The notes: generated by a model from the letters alone, not told the origin. A DNA stretch of 33,954 nt from Moraxellaceae bacterium (GCA_031119205.1 JAVHYF010000043.1:1-33954); one strand, 5' to 3'. Counted from the first letter of the stretch, positions 16,244 through 24,692 are shown. Program-made: numbers and translations.

Positions 16244-16762
16244 TCAGCGCCAGGTGCTGCGGGACGCAGCGTTGCGCGGGAATGCCTTCAGCGCAAACTG
16301 CAGCGCGCGCGGGCTGTAGCTCAGGCCGCGCAGTTCGATGGCATGGTCCGCACCGTTCACCAGTCGTCGGGCAACATGCTTCAGGCCGGTTCCTTCCGGC
16401 ATTGCACTGGCGTTCAGGTTCAACAGGATGTGACTACCGCCAGCGACGATCCCGATGTGCGCGATCTCGCCCCATGTGAACACCTGCCCGCCTCTCACAT
16501 CATTCACACCCTGCTCGTCGATGATGAGGGCGACGCCCCGGTCGCGCAGCGCTTCCAGCGCGGACTTGCCAAGGGTGCCGACAAGGCACACGGCAACGAA
16601 TGCGGCCACCCATCCCGCCGCTATCCATATCTTCTCGTCACTCGTCAGCGCGATGACCAGCGCCCAGATGCCACCCACAGACATCATGAGCACGAACGGC
16701 AGGGTGAACACCAGCGTCCAGCGGCTGCGATGCAGGTGGAGGGGCGCTGGCAGTTTCGTCAT
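16244..16762 (-). CDS. Two-TM membrane protein with PH-like domain (STM3941-like)
   Basis: 172 aa; the ATG at 16762 overlaps the stop of the SLOG gene as ATGA. Two hydrophobic segments (about 18-39 and 45-64) are followed by a soluble domain with LIIDEQGVNDVRGGQVFTWG and IAHIGIVAGG. This is the pattern of bacterial two-helix proteins with a PH-like beta-sandwich. No catalytic motif is visible. The tight coupling to the SLOG protein and the following lipoprotein suggests a shared membrane function, which is inference. STM3941-type similarity is judged by eye only. Confidence 0.65.
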   Translation of the reverse strand: MTKLPAPLHLHRSRWTLVFTLPFVLMMSVGGIWALVIALTSDEKIWIAAGWVAAFVAVCLVGTLGKSALEALRDRGVALIIDEQGVNDVRGGQVFTWGEIAHIGIVAGGSHILLNLNASAMPEGTGLKHVARRLVNGADHAIELRGLSYSPRALQFALKAFPRNAASRSTWR

Positions 16763-17295
16763 GACCCGGACTGCGTGTGGCCCGTTCCCAGCTTCAGCTC
16801 CGCGAGTCGCGCCGACAGTTCGTCGATGGAGCGCCAGGGGAGGATCGGTGAGTTCTGGCGCTCGTCGGGCGGGTTGGTGGGCAGCGTATCCGACCAACCG
16901 CCGTGACCCACCAGCGGCAGCAGCGGGCGGCGATGCAGCCAGGCGAGGCATACCTCCGATATGGTGCCGGCACGGCCGCCGATGACGATGCTGGCATCCC
17001 CCGCCAGCGCCATCAGCAAGTTGCGCGCGTCGCCCATGCCGCTGGGCACCACCACCGTCGCCGGCCAGTCGTCCGGGGGCATGACATCCGGCGGCACGAT
17101 GCTGAGCACCAGGCCATCCGCATCCACCGCGCGCTGCGCCGCCTCGCGCGTGGCGGGGCTGCCGCAACCGCTAACAAGCGTGATCTTCAGGCGCGCCAGC
17201 AGACGGCCCGCCTCACCGGCCAGCTCCCAGGCCTCGCTACCCGGCTCCGCACTGCCGAGCACGCACACCTGTGGACGCCTGTACCTGTTCGTCAT
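16759..17295 (-). CDS. SLOG/LOG-like Rossmann protein (TIGR00725-type)
   Basis: 178 aa from ATG 17295 with AGGAG upstream. VCVLGSAEPGS at the start, SGCGSPATREAAQRAV, VVPSGMGDARNLLMAL and the loop IGGRAGTISEV (105-115) match the lysine-decarboxylase-like/SLOG fold that binds nucleotides or nucleotide-derived ligands. The usual PGGxGT is here GGRAGT, typical of the TIGR00725 group rather than cytokinin-activating LOG enzymes. The catalytic role is unknown. It follows the acetyltransferase gene by 28 bp and overlaps the next gene by 4 bp. Confidence 0.8.
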   Translation of the reverse strand: MTNRYRRPQVCVLGSAEPGSEAWELAGEAGRLLARLKITLVSGCGSPATREAAQRAVDADGLVLSIVPPDVMPPDDWPATVVVPSGMGDARNLLMALAGDASIVIGGRAGTISEVCLAWLHRRPLLPLVGHGGWSDTLPTNPPDERQNSPILPWRSIDELSARLAELKLGTGHTQSGS

Positions 17296-17323
17296 GTCGC
17301 TGCTCCTGTCCTGCCTGAACTGA

Positions 17324-17830
17324 TTACGCCCCACCACCCAACGCCATGCGCAGCACCGGATACGGCCTGCCCTGGTCATCCAGCGCCTGTCGGTCCGTCA
17401 CCACGAAGCCACGTGCGCGGTAGAAGGCGGTTGCCTCTTCATTCTGTTCATTCACGGTCACGCGCGTCACACCGAGATGACGGATCGCGTGATCCACCAG
17501 TGCCGAGCCATGTCCCTTGCCACGATGCCGGTCCGCCACGAACAGCATGTGCAGCTCGCCCTCGCTCGCGTGCATGAAGGCACAGGGGCGCCGGTCTTCG
17601 TCGCTGGTCACGAACATCGGCACGCAGTCCGGCAACAGCTTCTGCAGCAATTCGTCGATCTCGCCCAGATGCTGTCGGGACACGAAGTGATGCGTGGCGG
17701 CGGTGGAGTCCCGCCAGATAGCCAGCAGAGCGGGCGTGAGGGCTTCGGGAACGACCTGGGTGACTTCGGGCATCGGCGATGGCAAGGGTGTATCGGGACC
17801 TGATGGACAGCCCGCATGTTGATCGCTCAT
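17324..17830 (-). CDS. yjaB: GNAT acetyltransferase, YjaB-like
   Basis: 168 aa from ATG 17830; a start at 17776 (MPEVTQVV) is also possible, since no clear ribosome binding site decides. AIWRDSTAATHHFVS and the ending VNEQNEEATAFYRARGF, DDQGRPYPVLRMAL closely follow E. coli YjaB. Acetyl-CoA binding is by RHRGKGHGSALVDHA (motif A). YjaB-type enzymes N-acetylate small molecules or lysines; the substrate here is unknown. It lies 49 bp after the DUF5076 gene in the same direction. Confidence 0.87.
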   Translation of the reverse strand: MSDQHAGCPSGPDTPLPSPMPEVTQVVPEALTPALLAIWRDSTAATHHFVSRQHLGEIDELLQKLLPDCVPMFVTSDEDRRPCAFMHASEGELHMLFVADRHRGKGHGSALVDHAIRHLGVTRVTVNEQNEEATAFYRARGFVVTDRQALDDQGRPYPVLRMALGGGA

Positions 17831-17879
17831 GCGCGCAGAGGGAAGCGAGCCAACGGGCAGGCGCTGCCGGTACGGACCG

Positions 17880-18179
17880 TTAGTGCTCGGTCGGGATCGA
17901 TCCCTCGATGCTGTCCTTGGGTGACGACGTCCGTTGCAGGAAATCGTCGAGCATGAGCTGCCGGCACTCGGCCAGCGGAACACCATCCCGCTGCGAGTAC
18001 ATGCGCGAAGCATGCTCGAAGAGATCCGCCAGCAGCTCGCCGAAATCCTCGGCACCGCCCTCCAGGTTGCTGTTGATCGTCACATGCAGCTCCCCGTGTG
18101 CCGCCCACAGGCGCATCAGCTCGAAGCCATCGGGGTCGGTGAGTACTTCGGCGGGAATCTCAAGCTCGTTGTCGTGCAC
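17880..18179 (-). CDS. DUF5076 family protein
   Basis: 99 aa from a GTG at 18179 with AAAGGA 6 bp ahead. ELEIPAEVLTDPDGFELMRL, WAAHGELHVTI and FGELLADLFEHASRMY fit the DUF5076 pattern (a small alpha/beta protein of unknown function). It is acidic, cytoplasmic, with no signal. It lies between the BNR protein (80 bp upstream) and the acetyltransferase. Confidence 0.7.
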   Translation of the reverse strand: MHDNELEIPAEVLTDPDGFELMRLWAAHGELHVTINSNLEGGAEDFGELLADLFEHASRMYSQRDGVPLAECRQLMLDDFLQRTSSPKDSIEGSIPTEH

Positions 18180-18259
18180 GGACGGTCCTTTCTGGTGAAG
18201 CGCACGGCGCAGACCCTGCGCACTGCGGTGCCGGCAATGATCTCATCCCGCATACCGAC

Positions 18260-19345
18260 TTAGCCACACACCCCGTCGAACCTCAGCGCGAACACCGGCG
18301 GCAAGTGGTTGCTCACGGTCTGCCAGCTGTCACCGCCATCGCTGCTCGCCCACAGGTTGCCGGTGGTCGTGCCCATCATGAGGTGCTGTCCATCCGGCGA
18401 CACGGCGAGGCCGTGGCGGTACACGAGGTCGTAGCAGTGTTCCTGCGGCAGGCCCTTGCGCAGTTCCTCGAAGGTCTTGCCACCGTCCTGCGTGCGATGC
18501 ACGAAGAGCGCGCTTTCCACCGGCACGCGGCGTTCGTCCTTGATGGCCGGGACGAACCATGCAGTCTCCGGGTCATGCGGGTGCGCCGCCACCGTGAAGC
18601 CGAAGTTGGTGAGCGGCGGGAACAGTTCGCTCCAGTGCGCGCCACCATTGCTGGTGCGCCACACGCCGTTGTGATGCTGGCACCACAGCACCTGCGGCGC
18701 GCTGGCGCACTGCGCGATGAGATGCGCGTCCTGGATGTTCTCGTCACCCTGACGTTCCGGTGGCATGAAGTCCGCGCGCAGGCCCTGCGCGCGCGGCCGC
18801 CAGCCAGCGCCGCCGTCCTCGGTGAACCACACACCACCACAACTGATGGCGACGTGCACGCGACGCGGATCGGTCGGGTCAATGCAGATGCTGTGGATGC
18901 CCGGTACGTTGTAGCCACCCCCCATCCACTCGCGACGCGCCGGCATGTTCCACAGCGACTCGACCAGTTGCCAGGACTCGCCGCGATCGGTCGAGCGGAA
19001 CAGGCCACCCGGCAGCGTACCCGCCCAGATGACACCGCCCGCCGCCGCCATCGACCACACCTGCACCAGCTTCCACGGCACGTCGCCTTCCACGCCTTCC
19101 GGCTGCGGCGGATAAGCCGGCGTGGCGATCTCGCGCCAGGTGGCGCCATCGTCGTCGGAGGCATGCAGCTTGACGCCGAAGTGCCCAAGATTCAGCGCGG
19201 CGATCATCGGATGGTCCGGCCCGGCCGGCAGGAACATCGTCACCGGATCGGCCAGGAAGCTGACGCGGCCAACGCGCCAGGTTTTGCCCTCACGCAACAG
19301 CTCGAAGAGTCCCTTGCGGGTGGATGCCCAGGCGCGGCGTGTCAT
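18260..19345 (-). CDS. BNR/Asp-box beta-propeller protein (sialidase-like fold)
   Basis: 361 aa with GAGGAG before the ATG. Six Asp-box repeats are visible: SDDDGATW, STDRGESW, TEDGGAGW, TSNGGAHW, TQDGGKTF and SSDGGDSW, consistent with a six-bladed propeller. There is no signal peptide, so it should be cytoplasmic, unlike true secreted sialidases; catalytic Arg-triad and Tyr/Glu residues of sialidases are not evident. It follows a MoaD/ThiS-like gene by 18 bp. This pairing recurs in other bacteria as far as I recall, so the propeller may work with the ubiquitin-fold protein. Confidence 0.85.
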   Translation of the reverse strand: MTRRAWASTRKGLFELLREGKTWRVGRVSFLADPVTMFLPAGPDHPMIAALNLGHFGVKLHASDDDGATWREIATPAYPPQPEGVEGDVPWKLVQVWSMAAAGGVIWAGTLPGGLFRSTDRGESWQLVESLWNMPARREWMGGGYNVPGIHSICIDPTDPRRVHVAISCGGVWFTEDGGAGWRPRAQGLRADFMPPERQGDENIQDAHLIAQCASAPQVLWCQHHNGVWRTSNGGAHWSELFPPLTNFGFTVAAHPHDPETAWFVPAIKDERRVPVESALFVHRTQDGGKTFEELRKGLPQEHCYDLVYRHGLAVSPDGQHLMMGTTTGNLWASSDGGDSWQTVSNHLPPVFALRFDGVCG

Positions 19346-19363
19346 GTGCGGCTCCTCATGGTG

Positions 19364-19633
19364 TCAGCCTCCGGAAAGTGCCGGCAGCACGAACACTTCG
19401 CTGGCCGGCGACAGCGCGACATCGAGTCGCTGGCGATCACGGATCAACTCGCCGTCGATGAAGATCGCCACGTGCTTGCGCACATGCCCCTGCTCGTCCA
19501 GCACATAGCCACGCAGCCGCGGGTTGGCCGCGAAGCTGGCCTCCAGCGCATCACGCAGCGTGGCCGCCAGCGCATCCACAGTCGGCGTGTCGGTGAAGCG
19601 CTGCAGTTGTGGCGTGAGAACGATGCGGGCCAT
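19364..19633 (-). CDS. MoaD/ThiS-family ubiquitin-fold protein
   Basis: 89 aa from ATG 19633 (MARIVLTPQLQRF). The beta-grasp pattern is clear: a basic beta hairpin start, TVDALAATLRDALEASFAANP helix, YVLDEQGHVRKHVAIFIDGE, and the C-terminus VFVLPALSGG, whose terminal Gly-Gly is needed for adenylation and thiocarboxylation in MoaD/ThiS/Urm1-type proteins. No E1-like partner, MoaE or JAB protease is nearby. First gene of the minus-strand cluster; the 5' side is a large repeat region. The start is uncertain because no strong ribosome binding site is present. Confidence 0.8.
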   Translation of the reverse strand: MARIVLTPQLQRFTDTPTVDALAATLRDALEASFAANPRLRGYVLDEQGHVRKHVAIFIDGELIRDRQRLDVALSPASEVFVLPALSGG

Positions 19634-19720
19634 GGATGGCGGGTTGCAGGTCGGACGCCGCATGATGCGCCGGTCGGTCGCCGGCTTCAATCGGTGCGAG
19701 TCCGCAACCCTTCCATTGAG

Positions 19721-19859
19721 GGCGTAGGTTGGGTGGAGCAACGCGAAGCCCAACAGGACTGTGCTCCGACAAGGTCGGCATCGATCAGTGTGATCAGCGA
19801 GTGTTGGGCTTGCTTCGGCAAGCTCAGCACAAGTCGCGTTGCTCCACCCAACCTACGCC
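19721..19859. repeat. GTAGGTTGGG inverted repeat pair
   Basis: Two perfect 26-bp inverted arms (19721-19746 and 19834-19859), each beginning at its outer end GGCGTAGGTTGGGTGG. An inner pair AAGCCCAACA (19746-19755) / TGTTGGGCTT (19802-19811) adds further pairing. Together they are a back-to-back pair of the GTAGGKTG repeat family described in the findings. Confidence 0.85.
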
Positions 19860-19928
19860 GGAATATTGCATCTACGCAGTACCTACCTGCCGCTCGTAGC
19901 GGTGCGGCGCAACAGGCACACGTCCCCT

Positions 19929-20190
19929 CCCCCTCTGCAGCCGCCGAGCAGCACAGCCGTGACGAGGAATCGCGCGGAGCGCGACGGCGAGGATGTCTGA
20001 GCGCGTCAGCGCGAGTTCCGCAGCCGCTCGTCACGGCGAGCAGCGCAGGGAACCGTGCGAAGCACGGCGGCGGAAGCGGGGCGCGCTTTTGGGTTACCTT
20101 TTGCCGCGCAGCAAAAGGTAACTCGCCCGCCGGGGCGAACTCCCGGCCAAGCGTAACGAGTGACCACCACACTCGCGGCGGGAGCCGGCA
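19929..20190. repeat. Dispersed repeat, copy A
   Basis: About 260 bp, gene-free. Copies B and C in this window match its ends: the CTGCAGCCGCCGAGCAGCAC end and the GGGGCGAACTCCCGGCC... GGGAGCCGGCAG end. Inside, GTTACCTTTTGC (20093-20104) pairs perfectly with GCAAAAGGTAAC (20111-20122) around CGCGCA. Open frames through it (for example the peptide SLVTLGREFAPAGE on the minus strand) recur in copy B as well and are repeat-derived, not genes. Confidence 0.85.
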
Positions 20191-20225
20191 GGACACAGAC
20201 GCGACAGGCAAATGTCAACGACGCT

Positions 20226-20246
20226 GGATTCCTGCCTGCGCAGGAA
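20226..20246. repeat. Small hairpin repeat ahead of the Gate-domain gene
   Basis: ATTCCTGC-CTGC-GCAGGAAT type palindrome in the widespread GGATTCCTGC...GCAGGAATGACGG context. It lies between repeat copy A and the next gene. Confidence 0.6.
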
Positions 20247-20313
20247 TGACGGCATCGCGGTCGGGCCGCGGGCCGCACCCACGCCACAAGGCTCCCCGCT
20301 ACACTCCACCCCC

Positions 20314-21552
20314 ATGGTCCTCAACGCAATCTGGCTGCTGTTCTTCTTCGCCGCCTTCGTCGCCTGCCTGTTCCACTGGCTGGTGCTGGGCGATGCCGGT
20401 GTCTTCAGCAAGGTGATGACCGAGTCCTTCACGATGTCGAAGACCGCCTTCGAGATCGCCCTCGGCCTCACCGGCGTACTCACCTTCTGGCTCGGCATCA
20501 TGAAGGTGGGCGAGAAAGCCGGCGCGGTGCAGATGCTGGCGCGGCTGGTGGACCCGCTGTTCCGCCGCCTCTTCCCCGGCATTCCCTCCGGCCATCCCGC
20601 CGCCGGCTCGATGCTGATGAACATCAGCGCCAACATGCTGGGCCTGGACAACGCCGCCACGCCGCTGGGCCTGAAGGCGATGAAGGAACTGCAGGAGCTG
20701 AACCCGGACAAGGACACCGCCAGCGACGCGCAGGTGCTGTTCCTGATCCTCAACGGCGCGGGGCTGACGCTCATCCCGGTGAGCGTGATGACCTATCGCG
20801 CACAGCTCGGCGCCGCCAATCCGGCCGACGTCTTCCTGCCCATCCTGCTCGCCACCTTCTTCGGCACGCTGGCCGGGCTGGTGTCGGCGAGCTTCTTCCA
20901 GAACATCCAGCTGCGCCACCCGTTGGTGCTGGCCTGGCTGGCCGGCATGATCGCGGCCGTGGCCGGCAGCCTGATGTACTTCGCGCGCCTGTCCGCCGCC
21001 GAGCTGTCCGCCACCAGCGCGCTGGTCAGCGGACTGGTGCTGTTCGGCGTCATCGTCGCCTTCCTGCTGCTCGCCGTGCGGCGCAAGGTGCAGGCCTTCG
21101 AGGCCTTCATCGAAGGCGCGCGCGAAGGTTTCAACACCGCGGTGATGGTGATTCCCTATCTGGTCGCCATCCTCGTCGGCATCGCCGTGTTCCGCGCCAG
21201 CGGCGCCATGGACCTGCTGATGCGCGGTGTGGCCAACCTGCTGGGCTTGTTCGGCGTACCCGGCGACATCGTGCCGGCCCTGCCCACCGCGCTGATGAAA
21301 CCGCTGTCCGGCAGCGGCGCGCGCGGCATGATGATCGACACCATGCAGACTCTCGGCCCCGACAGCTTCGCCGGCCGCCTCAGCGCCCTGTTCCAGGCGT
21401 CGTCCGACACCACGTTCTATGTCATCGCGGTGTACTTTGGCGCCGTCGGCATCCGCAAAACGCGGCACACCGTGCCCTGCAGCCTGATCGCGGACGCGAC
21501 GGCGATCATCGCGGCGATTGCGATGGCGTATCTGTTCTTTCCGCCGGCATAG
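20314..21552 (+). CDS. SpmA/SpmB-like membrane protein (Gate / nucleoside recognition domains)
   Basis: 412 aa from ATG 20314; upstream in-frame codons read through a repeat and are discarded. Many hydrophobic helices. The first half has the SpmA-like block GLTGVLTFWLGIMKVGEKAG, SANMLGLDNAATPLGLKAM and LNGAGLTLIPVSVM; the second half has the SpmB-like block FIEGAREGFNTAVMVIPYLV, LMKPLSGSGARGMM, SSDTTFYVIAVYFGAVGI. Fused SpmA-SpmB proteins occur in non-sporulating proteobacteria, and the Gate fold is shared with nucleoside transporters; the substrate is unknown. No clear ribosome binding site is seen. Confidence 0.88.
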   Translation: MVLNAIWLLFFFAAFVACLFHWLVLGDAGVFSKVMTESFTMSKTAFEIALGLTGVLTFWLGIMKVGEKAGAVQMLARLVDPLFRRLFPGIPSGHPAAGSMLMNISANMLGLDNAATPLGLKAMKELQELNPDKDTASDAQVLFLILNGAGLTLIPVSVMTYRAQLGAANPADVFLPILLATFFGTLAGLVSASFFQNIQLRHPLVLAWLAGMIAAVAGSLMYFARLSAAELSATSALVSGLVLFGVIVAFLLLAVRRKVQAFEAFIEGAREGFNTAVMVIPYLVAILVGIAVFRASGAMDLLMRGVANLLGLFGVPGDIVPALPTALMKPLSGSGARGMMIDTMQTLGPDSFAGRLSALFQASSDTTFYVIAVYFGAVGIRKTRHTVPCSLIADATAIIAAIAMAYLFFPPA

Positions 21553-21554
21553 AG

Positions 21555-21665
21555 GGCGTAGGGTGGGTTCGCGCAGCAACCCACCGCTTTCGCAACGCGA
21601 ACGCTCCGATGTACTTGCGGGGTAAGACGGTGGGTTGTCGCTGCGCTCCGAACCCACCCTACATA
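21555..21665. repeat. GTAGGGTGGG inverted repeat pair
   Basis: GTAGGGTGGGTTCG (21558-21571) and its exact complement (21649-21662) bracket inner sequences that also pair with their own outer halves (GTGGGTT/AACCCAC). It lies between the convergent Gate and Nudix genes and could act as a bidirectional terminator. Second back-to-back pair of the family. Confidence 0.8.
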
Positions 21666-21671
21666 AGACAC

Positions 21672-22148
21672 TCAGTCCCGCTGCACCACATGCCTGAACG
21701 GCAGGCCGGGTTCGGTCAGCGCCGTCTGCAGGAATGACGGACACACATTCACGTCACCCAGATCGCCCAGCCTGAACCACGCGAACTCCAGCGACTTGTC
21801 GGCTTCGATGCCGGCGTGGGTACGCTGCTTGTCGAGCAGCGGTGAATGGGCGGGCAGATGGGTCAGGAAGTACAGGCCGATCTCGTGATTCGGTGAGCCG
21901 AGGTGATGGAAGAAGGCCTCGACGGTGTAGAGCAGGCGTTCGCACTGCACGGCTTCACCCAGCTCTTCCTGCATCTCGCGGAAGACGGTGGTCGCGGCGT
22001 CCTCGCCGGCCTCTACCCTGCCGCCGGGCAGCGCCCAGAAGTCATCACCGGGCGCGCGGTGCAGCAGGACGGCGCCCTCGTGCACGAACACGGCGGCCGC
22101 ACGCAACTGGAAGCGGTGGCCGTCGATGTGGGTGGAGATCATCGCCAC
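21672..22148 (-). CDS. NUDIX hydrolase
   Basis: 158 aa from GTG 22148, or 156 from ATG 22142; the upstream gene stops at 22149, so the two are coupled. The Nudix box is complete: GGRVEAGED (42-50) followed by REMQEELG (57-64), the metal-binding REXXEE included. The substrate is unknown; the loop EIGLYFLTH and C-terminal AWFRLGDLG are typical of the mixed ADP-ribose/MutT-like groups. Second gene of a minus-strand pair with the TPR-methyltransferase. Confidence 0.93.
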   Translation of the reverse strand: MAMISTHIDGHRFQLRAAAVFVHEGAVLLHRAPGDDFWALPGGRVEAGEDAATTVFREMQEELGEAVQCERLLYTVEAFFHHLGSPNHEIGLYFLTHLPAHSPLLDKQRTHAGIEADKSLEFAWFRLGDLGDVNVCPSFLQTALTEPGLPFRHVVQRD

Positions 22149-23339
22149 TCAACCCAGGTACACATACATCCCGTCGATCGGCTTCTCCTGGTCGTAGCGG
22201 ATCGGCGCGCTCTCGATCGCGTCCACGCGGAATCCGTTCGCCTCCGCCAACCGGCGGATGTAAGCCTCGGCGTGCGCGTAGCGCAGGCTGGGCAGCAGTT
22301 GCACGTCTTCGCCCACCGAGGCCTCCGCGGTGAACACGAAACGGCCGCCCGCGGACAACAAGCGGCGTACGGCGGGGAATATCTCCGTCAGGTCGCCGAC
22401 GTAGATGAACACGTCGGCAGCCATGACCAGATCGAACGGGCACTGCGCGGTCTTCAGGTAGTCACCGACATCGGCATGGGTCAGGGTGTCGTAGAGGCCG
22501 GTGCCACGGCTCTGCTCGACCATGGCCTGCGACAGGTCGACGCCTTCCAGCACATCCACTAGCGGCCGGATGAGCTGGCCGCACAGGCCGGTGCCGCAAC
22601 CGAGATCCAGTGCACGGCCGAAGCGCTGACGGGCGTCGATGAGCGGACGCAGCAGGCGTTCGTGGCCCTGGTAGCGCAGCGTGCTGATGACATGCGACTG
22701 GAAGTCGGGCGCGTACTGGTCGAACAGCGACTCCACATAGCGGCGCGGCGCGGCGGTTGTGATGCCGCGCACCGAGGCCAGGTAGTAGCCGGTCAGCTCC
22801 GGGTCCGCCCCCAGCGCGAGGGCTCTCTCGAAAGCGGCCGCGGCGGCATCCAGTTGCTGCATGTCGCGCAGCAGGTTGCCGCGCGCCACCCATGCGTCGG
22901 CGTAGGCGGGCCGCGTTTCGATGGCGAGGTCATAGGCTTCCAGCGCCTCGTGCGCACGACCCAACTGCAGCAGGCACTGGCCGTGCTGCACAAGCACTTC
23001 GGCCTGCGGTGGCGCGAGCACGGCGGCACGCGCCAGTGCGTTGTCCGCGTCCTGCCAGCGGGACTGCGCGGCCAGTGACAGGCCGAGGCTGGTCCATGCG
23101 TCCGCGTAGCCGGGGTCCGCAGCGGTGGCCTGCCGCAGCACCGGCACCGCGTCGGCCAGGCGACCGAGACGGAACAGCGTGATGCCGAGGTTGCCGAGTA
23201 CGGAGGGGCGCCCGGGTGCGAAACCCAGTGCGGTCTGGAAGGCCTCGCAGGCTGGTTCCAGCCGGCCGGCTTCGAAGTGTTCGATGCCGCGCAGGAACCA
23301 GTCGCGCGCTTGTTCGAGTTGAGTATCCATGGGCGGCAT
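22149..23339 (-). CDS. TPR-repeat S-adenosylmethionine methyltransferase
   Basis: 396 aa from ATG 23339; ATG 23330 is an alternative. Residues 5-185 hold about five TPR units (for example YADAWTSLGLSLAAQSRWQD, YADAWVARGNLLRDMQQLDA). From about 240 a class I methyltransferase follows: ALDLGCGTG (243-251, SAM motif I), VLEGVDLSQAMVE, FDLVMAADVFIYVGDL. TPR-methyltransferase fusions of this type modify unknown acceptors; the TPRs probably bind a partner protein. Overlaps the Nudix gene by stop/start. Confidence 0.9.
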   Translation of the reverse strand: MPPMDTQLEQARDWFLRGIEHFEAGRLEPACEAFQTALGFAPGRPSVLGNLGITLFRLGRLADAVPVLRQATAADPGYADAWTSLGLSLAAQSRWQDADNALARAAVLAPPQAEVLVQHGQCLLQLGRAHEALEAYDLAIETRPAYADAWVARGNLLRDMQQLDAAAAAFERALALGADPELTGYYLASVRGITTAAPRRYVESLFDQYAPDFQSHVISTLRYQGHERLLRPLIDARQRFGRALDLGCGTGLCGQLIRPLVDVLEGVDLSQAMVEQSRGTGLYDTLTHADVGDYLKTAQCPFDLVMAADVFIYVGDLTEIFPAVRRLLSAGGRFVFTAEASVGEDVQLLPSLRYAHAEAYIRRLAEANGFRVDAIESAPIRYDQEKPIDGMYVYLG

Positions 23340-23417
23340 TATGAGCGACGCCGCGAAGTCGGGCGGGAGGGAGATGCCGCCCTGCGCTGGCGACGAAGCC
23401 GCCTGCCCGGCGAGCGC

Positions 23418-24533
23418 CTATTTGCCGAACAGCTTGCCGACGGCGTCCTCGATCTGGTTGCCGATGTTGCTGCCGGACGATGAGCCCTCACTGCTGCCGC
23501 CATCGCTGCCGCCCAGCCCGACCAGTTGGACCACCGCCCTGCCGGCCTGCGCGTAGATCGCCTCGTTGAGCGAGAAGCGCGAGTCATCCAGATTGCCCTG
23601 CACGGTGAAGTCCAGCGACACCGGGCGCTTCGTATCGGCATCGAGGCCGCGCGAGCGCGCGAACAGCGCAGCGGCTTCACGCGTGAAGCCAGCCACACCG
23701 CCGAGTTCGAGACCGGTGAGTTGCATGTGCCCTGGCGCGCTCAGGCGGCGCTTGTCGATCTTGCTGCGTACATCCAGTGCCAGCGTGCCGGCCTTTACAT
23801 CGCCGTAAGGCTTGCGGAACAGGTAGGGCCCGACGAGCTTGAGCGGCGTGTCGCTCAGCTTCAGCTGCAGGTCCGAGTCCAGCGTGCTGGCCACCAGCCA
23901 GCCATCGAGCGCCAGCCGGCCCTGGCCCGCCACACGCGCCTGCACATCCAGCTGACTACGCGCGTCGAGCGCAGGCAGCACGAGGTCCGTCAGGTCCAGC
24001 GCCAGTTCGTCGAGGGGAATGTGCTGCGCCTTGCCTCCCAGCGTCGCGTCAAAAAAGTCGACCCGGCTGTCGCGCAGTGCGATGTGACCGATGCGCACCT
24101 GCGGCCCGCTGCCTGCAGAGGATTCCGGATCAGCCTGCTTGCCGGCGGGCGGCTGCTTGGGCTTGTCGAGCAGGGCGGGGACGATCTTCAACCCGGCACG
24201 GCTGCGCAGCACGGTGAGGGCGGCATCCTCGATCTCGATGCGCGACACGACGATGCTGCCGCCCAGCAAGCTGCGCAGGTCAGGCGTGACGAAGACGCGT
24301 GCCGCCCGCAACTCGTCCTGCGTCGGCCAACCACGCTGGCTGGCACGGATGCGCAGGTTGTCGATCTCGATGCGTGCGAGGCCGACGCGTATCTCGCCGA
24401 CCTCACCGGTCTCGCCCAGCGCGGCGACGATCTGCGTGCGCAGCATATGCAAGGCAGCGTAGTAGCCAGCGCACGCCAGGACGGCGAACAGCGGCACGGC
24501 AATCAACAGGGCAAGGCGAAGGCGACGGTTCAT
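23418..24533 (-). CDS. DUF748/AsmA-like envelope protein
   Basis: 371 aa from ATG 24533. One N-terminal helix (about 6-28, LALLIAVPLFAVLACAGYYA) anchors a long, beta-rich periplasmic part with the repeating DUF748/AsmA style (IEIDNLRIR, IVVSRIEIEDAALTVLRS, VDFFDATLG, LALDLTDLVLP, LDVQARVAG, LDFTVQGNLDDSRFSL). A Gly/Ser-rich stretch precedes the C-terminus GNQIEDAVGKLFGK. Such proteins form bridge-like or lipid-transport structures in the envelope. 78 bp separate it from the TPR-methyltransferase gene. Confidence 0.8.
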   Translation of the reverse strand: MNRRLRLALLIAVPLFAVLACAGYYAALHMLRTQIVAALGETGEVGEIRVGLARIEIDNLRIRASQRGWPTQDELRAARVFVTPDLRSLLGGSIVVSRIEIEDAALTVLRSRAGLKIVPALLDKPKQPPAGKQADPESSAGSGPQVRIGHIALRDSRVDFFDATLGGKAQHIPLDELALDLTDLVLPALDARSQLDVQARVAGQGRLALDGWLVASTLDSDLQLKLSDTPLKLVGPYLFRKPYGDVKAGTLALDVRSKIDKRRLSAPGHMQLTGLELGGVAGFTREAAALFARSRGLDADTKRPVSLDFTVQGNLDDSRFSLNEAIYAQAGRAVVQLVGLGGSDGGSSEGSSSGSNIGNQIEDAVGKLFGK

Positions 24534-24692
24534 ACGTTCATGGTAGACGAAGCGCCGGCCCCGCCGTCTCCTGCCGGGCGAGCATCCGACGGGCGCCCTA
24601 CACAATGACCTCGTAGGACACGACCCGCGTTCATGTTGTTGGCGGTCGGCCAAGAGGATGCCTTCCGGGTGGCGGGGCCGTAACGGCAGTGA

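Noticed and set aside
19687-20211. 174-aa minus-strand frame with SLVTLGREFAPAGE
   Set aside because: Lies wholly in the dispersed repeats; the same peptide recurs from repeat copy B. A repeat artefact, not a gene.
18305-20416. 703-aa plus-strand open frame
   Set aside because: Runs antisense through the BNR and MoaD-like genes and then through repeat copy A; no coherent protein.
20299-21744. 481-aa minus-strand open frame opposite the Gate-domain gene
   Set aside because: Gln/His/Ala-rich shadow; plus-strand frame encodes an evident membrane protein.
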